From: Paenibacillus tepidiphilus
GTDB lineage: Bacteria > Bacillota > Bacilli > Paenibacillales > Paenibacillaceae
DNA length: 64,000 nt
Assembly: GCF_008635795.1 (NCBI RefSeq)
Contig: NZ_VWRQ01000004.1
Location: forward strand, 310,001-374,000
Direction: 5' to 3'
The notes beneath the pieces were generated by a model that was not told the origin of the DNA, did not search any database, and worked only from the letters and a program-made list of their open reading frames with translations. Each line of letters starts with the position of its first letter. Positions within the stretch are counted from its first letter, which is position 1. A program made the position numbers and the translations under genes. This document shows positions 27,069 through 34,294 of the stretch, piece after piece.

Positions 27069-27097
27069 TTGACACGCCTGAATACGAAATGTACAAT
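27069..27097 (+). promoter_or_regulatory. Sigma-A promoter of glnRA
   Basis: A perfect -35 TTGACA and a -10 TACAAT are separated by 17 bases, 39 bases before the glnR start. Confidence 0.88.
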
Positions 27098-27135
27098 GAG
27101 ATGAGATAAAAGATCATTGGAAGGTTGGATGAGTC

Positions 27136-27546
27136 ATGGGTGATGAAATCCGCAGAAATATGGCATTATTTCCTATAGGGATCGTAATGAAGCTAACCGA
27201 TTTATCTGCTAGACAAATTCGTTATTATGAGCAGCATAGTTTGATCGTACCTGCGCGCACCTCAGGCAATCAGCGGTTATTCTCGTTTAATGATGTAGAG
27301 CGTCTGCTCGAAATCAAGGCTTTAATTGAGAAGGGTGTCAATATCGCCGGCATCAAGCAGGTGATGAATCCGGTCTCGAAGGAATCCGAAGAAGCTACGG
27401 TTATTACCCCTGATACAGAGGTTCGCCGCAGGGAGTTGTCCGATTCGCAGCTGCACCGATTATTGAAGCAAGAGTTGGTTTCCGGTAAAAGGCCGGGACA
27501 AGTGTCACTTATTCAAGGCGAGCTATCCCGGTTTTTTAATAAATAA
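27136..27546 (+). CDS. glnR: Nitrogen-responsive MerR-family repressor GlnR
   Basis: This 136-residue regulator has an N-terminal MerR-type winged helix (MKLTDLSARQIRYYEQHSL, then TSGNQRLFSFNDVERL) and a short C-terminal tail of the kind that senses feedback-inhibited glutamine synthetase. It represses glnRA when nitrogen is plentiful, acting at the operator upstream. The gene is 30 bases before glnA, with which it forms one operon. Confidence 0.95.
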   Translation: MGDEIRRNMALFPIGIVMKLTDLSARQIRYYEQHSLIVPARTSGNQRLFSFNDVERLLEIKALIEKGVNIAGIKQVMNPVSKESEEATVITPDTEVRRRELSDSQLHRLLKQELVSGKRPGQVSLIQGELSRFFNK

Positions 27547-27576
27547 CATAAAGAGACATGAAAGGGAGAGGGTAAA

Positions 27577-28905
27577 GTGAGCTTCACTAAAGAGGATATT
27601 TTGCGTATTTCCAAGGAAGAAAACGTCCGTTTCATTCGTCTGCAATTCACCGATCTGCTCGGCACGATCAAAAATGTAGAAATTCCAGTCAGCCAGCTTG
27701 AGAAGGCGCTCGACAATAAAATGATGTTCGACGGTTCGTCCATTGAAGGATATGTGCGGATCGAAGAATCGGATATGTATCTGTATCCTGACCTCAGCAC
27801 CTGGGTTATTTTCCCTTGGGTAACGGACAGCCGTGTAGCCCGTCTGATCTGCGATGTATACATGCCTGACGGCACGCCGTTTGCCGGTGACCCGCGCGGT
27901 ATCCTGAAACGCTGCCTGAAGGAAGCCGAGGAAATGGGCTATACAGCGATGAACGTTGGACCGGAACCGGAATTCTTCCTGTTCAGAACCGATGAGAAGG
28001 GGAATCCAACCAAGGAGCTTAACGATCAGGGCGGATACTTCGACCTGGCTCCGATGGATCTTGGCGAGAACTGCCGCCGCGAAATCGTACTGACCCTGGA
28101 AGAAATGGGCTTCGAAATTGAAGCATCTCACCATGAGGTAGCTTCCGGCCAGCATGAGATCGACTTTAAATATGCCGATGCCATCAAAGCTGCCGACCAG
28201 ATTCAGACCTTCAAGCTGGTTGTGAAGACGGTTGCCCGTCAACATGGCCTGCATGCTACTTTTATGCCTAAGCCTCTCTTTGGCATGAACGGCTCCGGGA
28301 TGCATGCCCATCAGTCGCTCTTCAAAGGCAATGAGAATGTATTCTATGATGAAAGCGACACGCTCGGCCTGAGCAAGACTGCGCGTTATTACATGGCTGG
28401 TATCCTGAAGCATGCCCGTGCTTTTGCCGCGATCACCAATCCGACGGTGAACTCGTACAAGCGTCTGGTTCCCGGTTATGAGGCGCCTTGCTATGTGGCC
28501 TGGTCCGCAAGCAACCGCAGCCCGATGATCCGTATTCCGGCATCCCGCGGGCTGAGCACACGCATCGAAGTCCGTAACCCGGACCCGGCTGCTAACCCAT
28601 ACCTGGCCCTGGCGGTTATGCTGAAAGCAGGCCTTGACGGCATCAAGCGCCAGATGGATCTGCCTGCACCGATCGACCGCAACATCTATGTGATGTCCGA
28701 GGAAGAGCGGATCGAAGAAGGCATTCCAAGCCTGCCGGCTGACCTGAAGGAAGCGCTCAGTGAAATGATCCGCAGCCAGGTGATTACCGAAGCGCTCGGC
28801 GAACACGCTCTGGCCCATTTCTACGAACTGAAGGAAATCGAATGGGACATCTATCGCACGCAAGTGCATGAGTGGGAACGCGATCAATACATGACGCTGT
28901 ACTAA
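27577..28905 (+). CDS. glnA: Type I glutamine synthetase (GSI-alpha)
   Basis: This 442-residue enzyme makes glutamine from glutamate, ammonia and ATP as a dodecamer. It shows the latch-side [38 protein letters not shown] and the NRSPMIRIP substrate loop. The 442-residue length, without the 25-residue adenylylation insert, indicates the feedback-regulated alpha type whose inhibited form activates GlnR. Translation starts at GTG after GGGAGAGGG. It is followed by a strong terminator. Confidence 0.97.
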   Translation: MSFTKEDILRISKEENVRFIRLQFTDLLGTIKNVEIPVSQLEKALDNKMMFDGSSIEGYVRIEESDMYLYPDLSTWVIFPWVTDSRVARLICDVYMPDGTPFAGDPRGILKRCLKEAEEMGYTAMNVGPEPEFFLFRTDEKGNPTKELNDQGGYFDLAPMDLGENCRREIVLTLEEMGFEIEASHHEVASGQHEIDFKYADAIKAADQIQTFKLVVKTVARQHGLHATFMPKPLFGMNGSGMHAHQSLFKGNENVFYDESDTLGLSKTARYYMAGILKHARAFAAITNPTVNSYKRLVPGYEAPCYVAWSASNRSPMIRIPASRGLSTRIEVRNPDPAANPYLALAVMLKAGLDGIKRQMDLPAPIDRNIYVMSEEERIEEGIPSLPADLKEALSEMIRSQVITEALGEHALAHFYELKEIEWDIYRTQVHEWERDQYMTLY

Positions 28906-28913
28906 GACGAATT

Positions 28914-28946
28914 AACCCCCGGAGCTGTGGCTCCGGGGGTTTTTTA
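28914..28946 (+). terminator. Intrinsic terminator of glnRA
   Basis: AACCCCCGGAGC, a TGTG loop and GCTCCGGGGG are followed by seven T. Confidence 0.95.
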
Positions 28947-29048
28947 CTGTGCCATTTTGTTTTCTCTTGAACCGGGATACACATCCGCACCAATATTCAA
29001 TGGAACTAATATATTGTACAAACCTTATTTTTCGGAACGGGAAGCGGG

Positions 29049-29471
29049 ATGAAGAGATTGGCCAAGAAGTTAAGTATAGAAGAGCAATTGGCTGCCTATG
29101 CTTGGCTGCAGGCAATAGGAACCAATATTGCAGCAGTGGGCCAAACCAAAAGTCTCTCCAAAAGTAAAAAGCAGCAGGATGAGGCCAATAAGCTGTCTAT
29201 CATTGGCAATGCCATGCAGTCCATAGCCAATGCGGCGCAGGCCGAATTGACCGCAGCACAGCGGAGCACCGCCAGTAATAAGGAATCGAATGAGTTAACG
29301 GTAATAGGAAACCTTCTCCAATCGGTTGGGAATGCGCTGCAGGTGGTTGCCGGTGTTGAGGATCTGCATACGTCAGGCAGCAATGGACGCTCATCCGCCA
29401 GACGCAAGACGGTCCCACCTGTGAAGCGTAAGACGGTCCCGGCTGCGAGACGCAACAAATCGAGAAGTTAA
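29049..29471 (+). CDS. Small repetitive protein of unknown function
   Basis: This 140-residue protein has three related helical repeats with the pattern IGN-x-x-Q-x-x-(G/A)NA: QAIGTNIAAVGQT, LSIIGNAMQSIANAAQ and LTVIGNLLQSVGNALQ. They are followed by a basic tail (KTVPPVKRKTVPAARRNK) containing a duplicated KTVP motif. It has no signal peptide or clear enzyme motif. Repetitive proteins of this general kind are common in spore formers; a spore role is a guess. The ATG follows a GGGAAGCGGG stretch, a modest ribosome site. Confidence 0.6.
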   Translation: MKRLAKKLSIEEQLAAYAWLQAIGTNIAAVGQTKSLSKSKKQQDEANKLSIIGNAMQSIANAAQAELTAAQRSTASNKESNELTVIGNLLQSVGNALQVVAGVEDLHTSGSNGRSSARRKTVPPVKRKTVPAARRNKSRS

Positions 29472-29584
29472 TTATGAGTGAGCTATCGGGGCAGTTGTTC
29501 CGTTTTGTTTGCCGAAACACCCAGGCCCGGGAACAACCGCCCGCATAAGCTATGCTGTAAACTGATTCTGAGGGAGGAATTAGC

Positions 29585-29698
29585 ATGGGTGAAAATGTTG
29601 GGGGCTACGGAGCAGGCGGATATATGTGGACTTCTACCGGAGCGATTCTGGTACTGTTCATTTTACTTGTGATTATTACCAAAGCATTCTATATCTAA
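29585..29698 (+). CDS. YjcZ-like sporulation small membrane protein (37 residues)
   Basis: A Gly/Tyr-rich start (MGENVGGYGAGGY) is followed by one hydrophobic segment (GAILVLFILLVIITKAF), the architecture of YjcZ-family sporulation peptides. GAGGGAGGAAT lies directly upstream of the ATG, an excellent ribosome site. CATAAGCTA at 29544-29552 fits the sigma-K -10 pattern CATANNNTA, though no good -35 is seen. The gene is short enough to be missed by usual length cut-offs. Confidence 0.72.
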   Translation: MGENVGGYGAGGYMWTSTGAILVLFILLVIITKAFYI

Positions 29699-29807
29699 AT
29701 GGCAGGATTAGAAGTTAAGCAATTTGCAGCAAATGGCCTGCGGGGAGCTTCCCGGCGGGCTATTTGCCGTTCTGGCAGCAAAAGCCTGGAAAGGTCCTCT
29801 TGGCTGA

Positions 29808-30092
29808 GATCATGACTTCCAGCATATTTACATCCCATCGGATGACAGCTATATTGGAGTAGATAAGGAAATACAAGGAGAAGAAGAACGATGCCATTTA
29901 TCATGGTTGCGCTTTCATAAAATGCGTAAACCTAATGCAAAATGACGATAATCGTAATTTTTTACAGAGAAATTACGTGAAAGCTGTCAGAACGAGAAGG
30001 AAATCATACCCATTGGCTGGAATATTGTTTATTATGGCTACAAGAGCAAGCTGAATTACAATGAAGCTGGATTTGCTGAGGAGGCCGGGTAG
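29808..30092 (+). pseudogene. Possible decayed gene remnant
   Basis: In one frame, protein-like segments are interrupted by stops. The first (29808-29942) includes HIYIPSDDSYIGVDKE and ends at TGA. Two TAA stops follow. A second open stretch (29958-30089) includes IIPIGWNIVYYGYKSK and ends at TAG 30090. Neither part has a start with a ribosome site. This looks like a gene inactivated by mutation, but no family is recognised and it could be chance. Nothing else is visible in the gap 29699-30092. Confidence 0.3.
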
Positions 30093-30302
30093 ATGTCGTC
30101 AGGGACGGTAGACCATTTTTCAGTCATCGGATTTATTTTGCCGCTAATATTATGGTTGGCGTCGCTTGTGCTGGGCATATATATCATCGTCTTGGTTATT
30201 AAGCTGGCCCGCAGAGGTATTACTGCGCTTGATTTATACATATTCGCCAAGAACCGCGAGATCCGCGAGCGTTACGAATCCACTGGTAGGGAGGAACTGT
30301 AA
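30093..30302 (+). CDS. Small membrane protein of unknown function
   Basis: This 69-residue protein has one long hydrophobic stretch (about residues 12-37) followed by a basic, amphipathic C-terminus. GAGGAGG lies nine bases upstream of the ATG. Its stop and the next start share one base (TAATG), so it is coupled to the following gene. No family is recognised. Confidence 0.55.
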   Translation: MSSGTVDHFSVIGFILPLILWLASLVLGIYIIVLVIKLARRGITALDLYIFAKNREIRERYESTGREEL

Positions 30303-30535
30303 TGAATAACAATACGACATATAAGGTGCTTAAGACCGATGCCGATTTGTTTGCGGCCGCGATTTGCGAAGCTAATGTGTATGTAGTGCAATTGGTGAAG
30401 GGCAAGCCGCATGTGATTGCTGATTATGCCGGACCGATCCAGCGATGGACCCCGGACGAAGTGTTGTTGGCCGGTATGGTGTACAACCGGAGGGAGTATG
30501 AATTCCGTGTCCGCTTATCTGGTGAAGAAGATTAA
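30302..30535 (+). CDS. Small conserved-looking protein of unknown function
   Basis: This soluble 77-residue protein has no recognisable motif; it contains the segments VVQLVKGKPHVIADY and PDEVLLAGMVYNRREYEF. It is translationally coupled to the preceding small membrane protein (TAATG overlap, with GGGAGGAACT as ribosome site), suggesting the two act together. Confidence 0.55.
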   Translation: MNNNTTYKVLKTDADLFAAAICEANVYVVQLVKGKPHVIADYAGPIQRWTPDEVLLAGMVYNRREYEFRVRLSGEED

Positions 30536-30642
30536 CCGGTGTTAACTTGAGCTGACTCTATTGATTATAACTGCCGGATCGCACAAGCCAATATCTGATT
30601 AATGGCATCTCTTATACTATCACAAGTAAAAGAGGTGTTATT

Positions 30643-30861
30643 ATGACGGATAGAGAACGTAGAAGAATTCGCCGGACCATCCAGGTGTTGCGTACGCAAA
30701 GAGCTGTGCTGCTGGAGAGACTGGAGGAAATCAACGAGAACCTGCGCAGAGTCCCGAGCGGAAGCCGGGCCCGCAGAGAGCTGCTGGCTGCCAGAGCATC
30801 CATAAGGGAAGCGCTGCGGCTGAACGCTATTGCCATCCGTATTCTGCGCAGTTTGCTGTAG
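30643..30861 (+). CDS. Small Arg-rich coiled-coil protein of unknown function
   Basis: This 72-residue protein is highly charged, with many Arg and Leu residues in heptad-like spacing (for example VLRTQRAVLLERLEEINENL). It probably forms an alpha-helical hairpin. AAAGAGGTG precedes the ATG and a terminator follows at once, so it is a stand-alone gene. No family is recognised. Confidence 0.6.
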   Translation: MTDRERRRIRRTIQVLRTQRAVLLERLEEINENLRRVPSGSRARRELLAARASIREALRLNAIAIRILRSLL

Positions 30862-30869
30862 TAGAGTGG

Positions 30870-30892
30870 AGCATCCTTCGGGATGCTTTTTT
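30870..30892 (+). terminator. Intrinsic terminator
   Basis: AGCATCC, a TTCG tetraloop and GGATGCT are followed by a T-run, just after the Arg-rich small gene. Confidence 0.88.
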
Positions 30893-30999
30893 AGTATTCT
30901 TTGAGTGTTGGTTGTGCTGGTAGTATAATAAACGTTGATCAAGCGGCAGCCCGTATACAGGGTGGAAGAAGGCCGAATATTTGGCGGAAGGTGAACAGT

Positions 31000-31572
31000 A
31001 TGGAAGAAAGATTACGACAAATCTTGGCCTTGCCTGAGAGAACGATGCATACAGAAATAGAAGACGCACAGCATACCAGTAATGATCATGAAGAGCAGGA
31101 GCTGTTCTTTCTGAAGATCTCCAGAGAAGATGTCGAGCAAGGACGACTGCAGACTTACCTGCGCGAATTCAAAAAGTTCGAGAAACGGCGGTATCGCGGA
31201 CGGGTCTCGCTGGTGTTTACGGGATATGAGTATGATCCTCGTGAAGTCTATCAAATCCGTGAGATTACAAACTGGCTAGACCGTCTGCTCAAAAATATCC
31301 CTTACCTCTTTTATTTCCTGAGCAGAGAGAATTACAGTATGCGGATCGCTTTCTTCTGCTTGTCCGAGGTGGTTGGCCGTTCAGGTGCGGAAGTGGCAAT
31401 TACGAAAGCGCAAGGCCGCAGACTGATCGAGAAAGTAACGGCCAGTGCGCTCAAGTTCTCAAGACGTGCTAAAGAGCCGATCGAAGCTCAGTATGCGCTG
31501 GCAGAGTCGATTCTGGCGGAACTGGGCTATGAGCAGACCTATTCAGATGATGAGGCCGCAGACGCGGAATAA
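31000..31572 (+). CDS. Hypothetical protein of 190 residues
   Basis: This soluble protein is acidic at both ends. The middle includes FKKFEKRRYRGRVSLVFTG, EVYQIREITNWLDRL and PYLFYFLSRENY. No signal peptide, membrane segment or catalytic motif is evident. The start at 31000 follows GGAAGGTGA; the frame is open further upstream but without a ribosome site. It ends at an inverted repeat shared with the convergent L,D-transpeptidase gene. Confidence 0.65.
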   Translation: MEERLRQILALPERTMHTEIEDAQHTSNDHEEQELFFLKISREDVEQGRLQTYLREFKKFEKRRYRGRVSLVFTGYEYDPREVYQIREITNWLDRLLKNIPYLFYFLSRENYSMRIAFFCLSEVVGRSGAEVAITKAQGRRLIEKVTASALKFSRRAKEPIEAQYALAESILAELGYEQTYSDDEAADAE

Positions 31573-31605
31573 CCCTGCTGGCTCTTAAGGGCAGATAGCA
31601 GGGTT
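31571..31605. terminator. Bidirectional terminator-like stem
   Basis: AACCCTGCT and AGCAGGGTT form a perfect 9-bp stem around a 17-base loop between two convergent genes. The T-run is short, so efficiency is uncertain. Confidence 0.5.
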
Positions 31606-31640
31606 TACACATGGGGGCTATAGATTTCAGCATGTGACAG

Positions 31641-31979
31641 TTACTCCCGGATAGTAACCCGTGTTCCGATTGGCACCAGCGAGGATAATGCCAGAACATC
31701 CTCATTATACATACGGATACAACCATGGGAGACCATATGTCCGATCGAAGAAGGGTCGTTTGTACCGTGGATGCCGTAGTGCGGCTTGGACAGACCCATC
31801 CAAAAGGCGCCGAACGGTCCTCCGGGATTTGGCTGCTTATTGATGATGGTGTATTCTCCGACGGGAGACAAGGTCAGCATTGTACCGATTCCGACCGGAA
31901 AACCGCGCGTAACCACATTCCCGTCCAGCAGGTAGAGCATACGCTGTGACAGGTCAACGATAATGCGGTAGTTGGGCAT
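31641..31979 (-). CDS. Short L,D-transpeptidase (YkuD domain) protein
   Basis: This 112-residue protein is essentially one YkuD catalytic domain: YGIHGTND supplies the His region and [15 protein letters not shown] the catalytic Cys. Such enzymes form 3-3 peptidoglycan cross-links or attach proteins to the wall. No signal peptide, LysM or membrane segment is present. It would therefore need another export route or act in a special compartment such as the mother cell around the spore cortex; this is inference. GGAGCGCT precedes the start on the minus strand. Confidence 0.82.
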   Translation of the reverse strand: MPNYRIIVDLSQRMLYLLDGNVVTRGFPVGIGTMLTLSPVGEYTIINKQPNPGGPFGAFWMGLSKPHYGIHGTNDPSSIGHMVSHGCIRMYNEDVLALSSLVPIGTRVTIRE

Positions 31980-32044
31980 TAATGATCAGCGCTCCTTTTA
32001 GATACAGGATATGTGCCGATTCAGATTTCTGTTCATCTCTATAA

Positions 32045-32087
32045 CTAAGACAAGCAGCTCCGCATTACGCGGAGCTGCTTGTCTTAG
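32045..32087. terminator. Perfect 19-bp stem-loop downstream of lexA
   Basis: CTAAGACAAGCAGCTCCGC and its exact reverse complement flank a 5-base loop (ATTAC). It lies just after the lexA stop on the minus strand and probably ends lexA transcription before the L,D-transpeptidase gene. No long T-run follows on the minus strand. Confidence 0.7.
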
Positions 32088-32093
32088 TGCAGT

Positions 32094-32720
32094 TTAATGG
32101 ATGTCGCGGAAAAGTCCGATGACTCTGCCCAGGATGGTCACCCGGTTCAGGCGGAGCGGTTCATAAGCCGGATTCTCCGGCTGCAGACGAATGTGATCGC
32201 GTTCCTTGTAGAAGGTCTTAACGGTTGCTTCATCATCTTCAGTCATGGCTACAACAATGTCGCCGTTATCGGCTGTCTGCTGCTGGCGGACAATTACATA
32301 ATCACCGTTCATAATGCCCGCTTCGACCATACTGTCGCCGAGTACAGAAAGCATAAACACCTTGTTATCGCCTACATAGTGTGTCGGGAGCGGGAAATAA
32401 TCTTCAATGTTCTCAGTAGCGGTAATCGGTACCCCGGCGGTAACCTTGCCCACAACTGGAACACGGGTAACGGTCTGGACAAATTGATGGACATTCTCGG
32501 AATCCTCTTGTCCGAGCAGTTCAATGGCGCGCGGTTTCGTAGGGTCGCGGCGGATTAAACCCTTCTTCTCAAGGCGGTCCAGATGACCGTGTACAGTGGA
32601 GCTGGAAGCGAGCCCGACAGCTTCGCCGATTTCACGGACAGACGGAGGATAACCCTTGCTGCGGACTTCATTACGTATAAATTCCAGGATCGCCAGCTGG
32701 CGACTCGAAATCTTCGACAT
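32094..32720 (-). CDS. lexA: SOS repressor LexA
   Basis: This 208-residue repressor has an N-terminal winged helix ([19 protein letters not shown]) and a C-terminal self-cleaving domain: the Ala-Gly cleavage site in VTAGVPI, the Ser nucleophile in GDSMVEAG and the Lys in ATVKTF. It shuts off SOS genes until RecA-stimulated cleavage. The start at 32720 is favoured because GGGGTTGA lies upstream; an ATG at 32735 has no site. Two LexA-box-like sequences lie in its own promoter, indicating autoregulation. The yneA gene is divergent, as in Bacillus subtilis. Confidence 0.96.
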   Translation of the reverse strand: MSKISSRQLAILEFIRNEVRSKGYPPSVREIGEAVGLASSSTVHGHLDRLEKKGLIRRDPTKPRAIELLGQEDSENVHQFVQTVTRVPVVGKVTAGVPITATENIEDYFPLPTHYVGDNKVFMLSVLGDSMVEAGIMNGDYVIVRQQQTADNGDIVVAMTEDDEATVKTFYKERDHIRLQPENPAYEPLRLNRVTILGRVIGLFRDIH

Positions 32721-32752
32721 CGGAATCAACCCCATATCATATGTTTGGGAAA

Positions 32753-32781
32753 ATTATAACATAGAACTACCGTTCGTACAA
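32753..32781 (-). promoter_or_regulatory. Sigma-A promoter of lexA
   Basis: On the minus strand TTGTAC and TATAAT are separated by 17 bases. A LexA box occupies the spacer, so repressor binding would exclude RNA polymerase. Confidence 0.7.
32763..32776. promoter_or_regulatory. LexA box 1 (lexA promoter)
   Basis: AGAACTACCGTTCG differs from the Bacillus consensus CGAAC-N4-GTTCG at one fixed base and lies between -35 and -10 of lexA. Confidence 0.8.
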
Positions 32782-32792
32782 ACATAAGTTCT
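32779..32792. promoter_or_regulatory. LexA box 2 (lexA promoter, upstream)
   Basis: CAAACATAAGTTCT has two mismatches to CGAAC-N4-GTTCG and starts two bases from box 1, overlapping the lexA -35. Confidence 0.55.
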
Positions 32793-32857
32793 AACAAACC
32801 GCGGTTTTTTTCAGTCCGGAGTTCTGGCTATCCGTAAAAGAGGTATCAAGAATAAAG

Positions 32858-32871
32858 GGAACAATTGTTCG
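32858..32871. promoter_or_regulatory. LexA box 3 (upstream of yneA promoter)
   Basis: GGAACAATTGTTCG has one mismatch to the consensus and lies ten bases before the yneA -35. Confidence 0.8.
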
Positions 32872-32880
32872 AAAAAGCTA

Positions 32881-32909
32881 TTGATCAAAACACATGTTCG
32901 TGTTATATT
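32881..32909 (+). promoter_or_regulatory. Sigma-A promoter of yneA with LexA box 4 in spacer
   Basis: TTGATC and TATATT are 17 bases apart. The spacer holds AAAACACATGTTCG (32887-32900), which has a perfect GTTCG right half and a weaker left half of the LexA consensus. Confidence 0.7.
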
Positions 32910-32922
32910 GAATTTGCAAGTA

Positions 32923-32936
32923 AGAACAAGTGTTTG
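32923..32936. promoter_or_regulatory. LexA box 5 (yneA leader)
   Basis: AGAACAAGTGTTTG has one mismatch in each half-site. It lies between the transcription start region and the yneA ribosome site. Confidence 0.55.
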
Positions 32937-32950
32937 GAGGTCATGTTCCC

Positions 32951-33349
32951 ATGTTGAAATACAGTACATACCGCAGCATTTACGAAGAGAACAATGAAGA
33001 TAAGCATTCTGTGATGAATACCCCCCGGGAACGGAGCCAATCCGTTGCCCTTACCCAATCCTTCGTGCGGATTATGCATCAGGTAGGATTTATGAAGCTG
33101 GCATTAGTGTTCGTACTAGTAATCTCCGGTTTTGCTGTTGTGGGCAATGTATTCGCCGGTTCTGTCTCTATGATTCAGCAGGAGAAGCGGGTGGTTGTAG
33201 AGCCTGGCGACACTCTGTGGAGCATCGCATTGGAGAACAAGCCTGACAGAATGAAGACGGCTGTTTATATAGAAGGAATTAAGTTGGCGAGCGGACTGGA
33301 GAATGACGAAATTATGGCAGGGGATGTACTGTCGCTGCCTGTATATTAA
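32951..33349 (+). CDS. yneA: SOS-induced cell division suppressor YneA
   Basis: This 132-residue protein has a cytoplasmic N-terminus of about 50 residues, one membrane segment (MKLALVFVLVISGFAVVGNV) and an extracytoplasmic LysM domain beginning VVVEPGDTLWSIALENK. This is the architecture of YneA, which delays division during DNA damage. Divergent orientation from lexA and three LexA-box-like sites upstream support the assignment. GGAGG lies ten bases before the ATG. The N-terminal tail before the membrane segment appears longer than in Bacillus subtilis. Confidence 0.9.
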   Translation: MLKYSTYRSIYEENNEDKHSVMNTPRERSQSVALTQSFVRIMHQVGFMKLALVFVLVISGFAVVGNVFAGSVSMIQQEKRVVVEPGDTLWSIALENKPDRMKTAVYIEGIKLASGLENDEIMAGDVLSLPVY

Positions 33350-33377
33350 TAGTAAGAATAATAATAGAATTTACCTT

Positions 33378-33417
33378 AAAGAGCTTTCAGGGGGCAAACC
33401 TTGACAAGCTCTTTTTC
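33378..33417 (+). terminator. Intrinsic terminator after yneA
   Basis: AAAGAGCTT and AAGCTCTTT flank a 19-base loop; the descending arm runs into five T. Confidence 0.75.
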
Positions 33418-33458
33418 TCATGGCACAGTTAGAATGAATTCAAAGGGAGGGAAATCAT

Positions 33459-33635
33459 TTGAACATTGATGAATTGGTCGCACGGATTAACGAATTAGCC
33501 CGCAAACAGAAGAACGGCGGCCTGAGTGAAGAGGAGACGGCGGAACGTGCCAAGCTCCGTGAGATTTACCTGGGTAACATCCGCAAGAATTTCCGGGCTC
33601 AGCTCGACAGCATTGAAGTTGTGGATAAGGAATAG
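33459..33635 (+). CDS. ynzC: DUF896 (YnzC-like) small protein, TTG start
   Basis: This 58-residue protein reads IDELVARINELARKQKNGG, then LSEEETAERAKLREIYL and IRKNFRAQLDSI, which is the DUF896 family pattern. It begins with TTG preceded by AAAGGGAGGG, so ATG-only searches miss it. In Bacillus subtilis ynzC is part of the SOS-controlled yneA-yneB-ynzC operon; here the yneB resolvase gene is absent and a terminator lies between yneA and ynzC. Function is unknown. Confidence 0.85.
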   Translation: MNIDELVARINELARKQKNGGLSEEETAERAKLREIYLGNIRKNFRAQLDSIEVVDKE

Positions 33636-33719
33636 CAGGCGTGAACAAGGCGGGCCGGGTATGCTTGATGCCGGAGCTGTCTTTTCATAGATATTTATGG
33701 ATGACTAGGGGGAACTGAA

Positions 33720-34262
33720 ATGTCCCGATCATGGGAGCGAATGGTTCAGCGCAATACGAAGCAGACCAACAGTTTACGAAAGAAGCAAGGCAAAGAAACG
33801 CTTTATGCTGCAAATTCATCATCAGGAACGGCTGGCGCCGGTAAAGGTCTGGATGTATTCAAGGGCCGCAATTTCTTTTTTCCGATTGCACTGGTGCTTC
33901 TCGGGATTATGTTCTGGGCAGTGAGCACCGTCAGCCAGACTGAAGAAACCGCCGGGATGATTCCGCCGTGGGTCGGCATTGTGCTGTATTTCGCGCTGGC
34001 TGCCCTCGTATACTTCCGCCGGCCTTTCCTGAAGGTGGAGCGGGCCAGAGTATCAACGATCAAATTTAACCGTGAACGCTGGTTGCAGGCAGCGGATATC
34101 GAGAAGATTGTGTTGTCTAAAAGTGCCGTTATGATTAAGCATAAAGCCAAACGTAAGCAATGGGTGTTCTCCAAATGGCTTAACCGTTATGATACCGCGG
34201 CGATGGCGGAACGCCTGGAGCAATTCGGGAAGGCTAATCAAATCGAAGTTGTGCATGAGTAG
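33720..34262 (+). CDS. Membrane protein of unknown function (180 residues)
   Basis: A basic N-terminus of about 50 residues is followed by two hydrophobic segments (about 53-70 and 82-100) and a basic cytoplasmic-looking C-terminal domain. The latter includes STIKFNRERWLQAADIEKIVL and HKAKRKQWVFSKWLNRYDT. The C-terminal part resembles a PH-like small domain in outline, but I cannot assign a family. AGGGGGAACTG precedes the start. It is followed by the HAD gene in the same direction. Confidence 0.65.
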   Translation: MSRSWERMVQRNTKQTNSLRKKQGKETLYAANSSSGTAGAGKGLDVFKGRNFFFPIALVLLGIMFWAVSTVSQTEETAGMIPPWVGIVLYFALAALVYFRRPFLKVERARVSTIKFNRERWLQAADIEKIVLSKSAVMIKHKAKRKQWVFSKWLNRYDTAAMAERLEQFGKANQIEVVHE

Positions 34263-34294
34263 ATCAGAGTAGCTTAAGGGAGAGGGAGATTTGA

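Noticed and set aside
30093..30535. Toxin-antitoxin system
   Set aside because: The coupled pair has the right size, but neither protein matches a known toxin or antitoxin and the membrane segment is not diagnostic.
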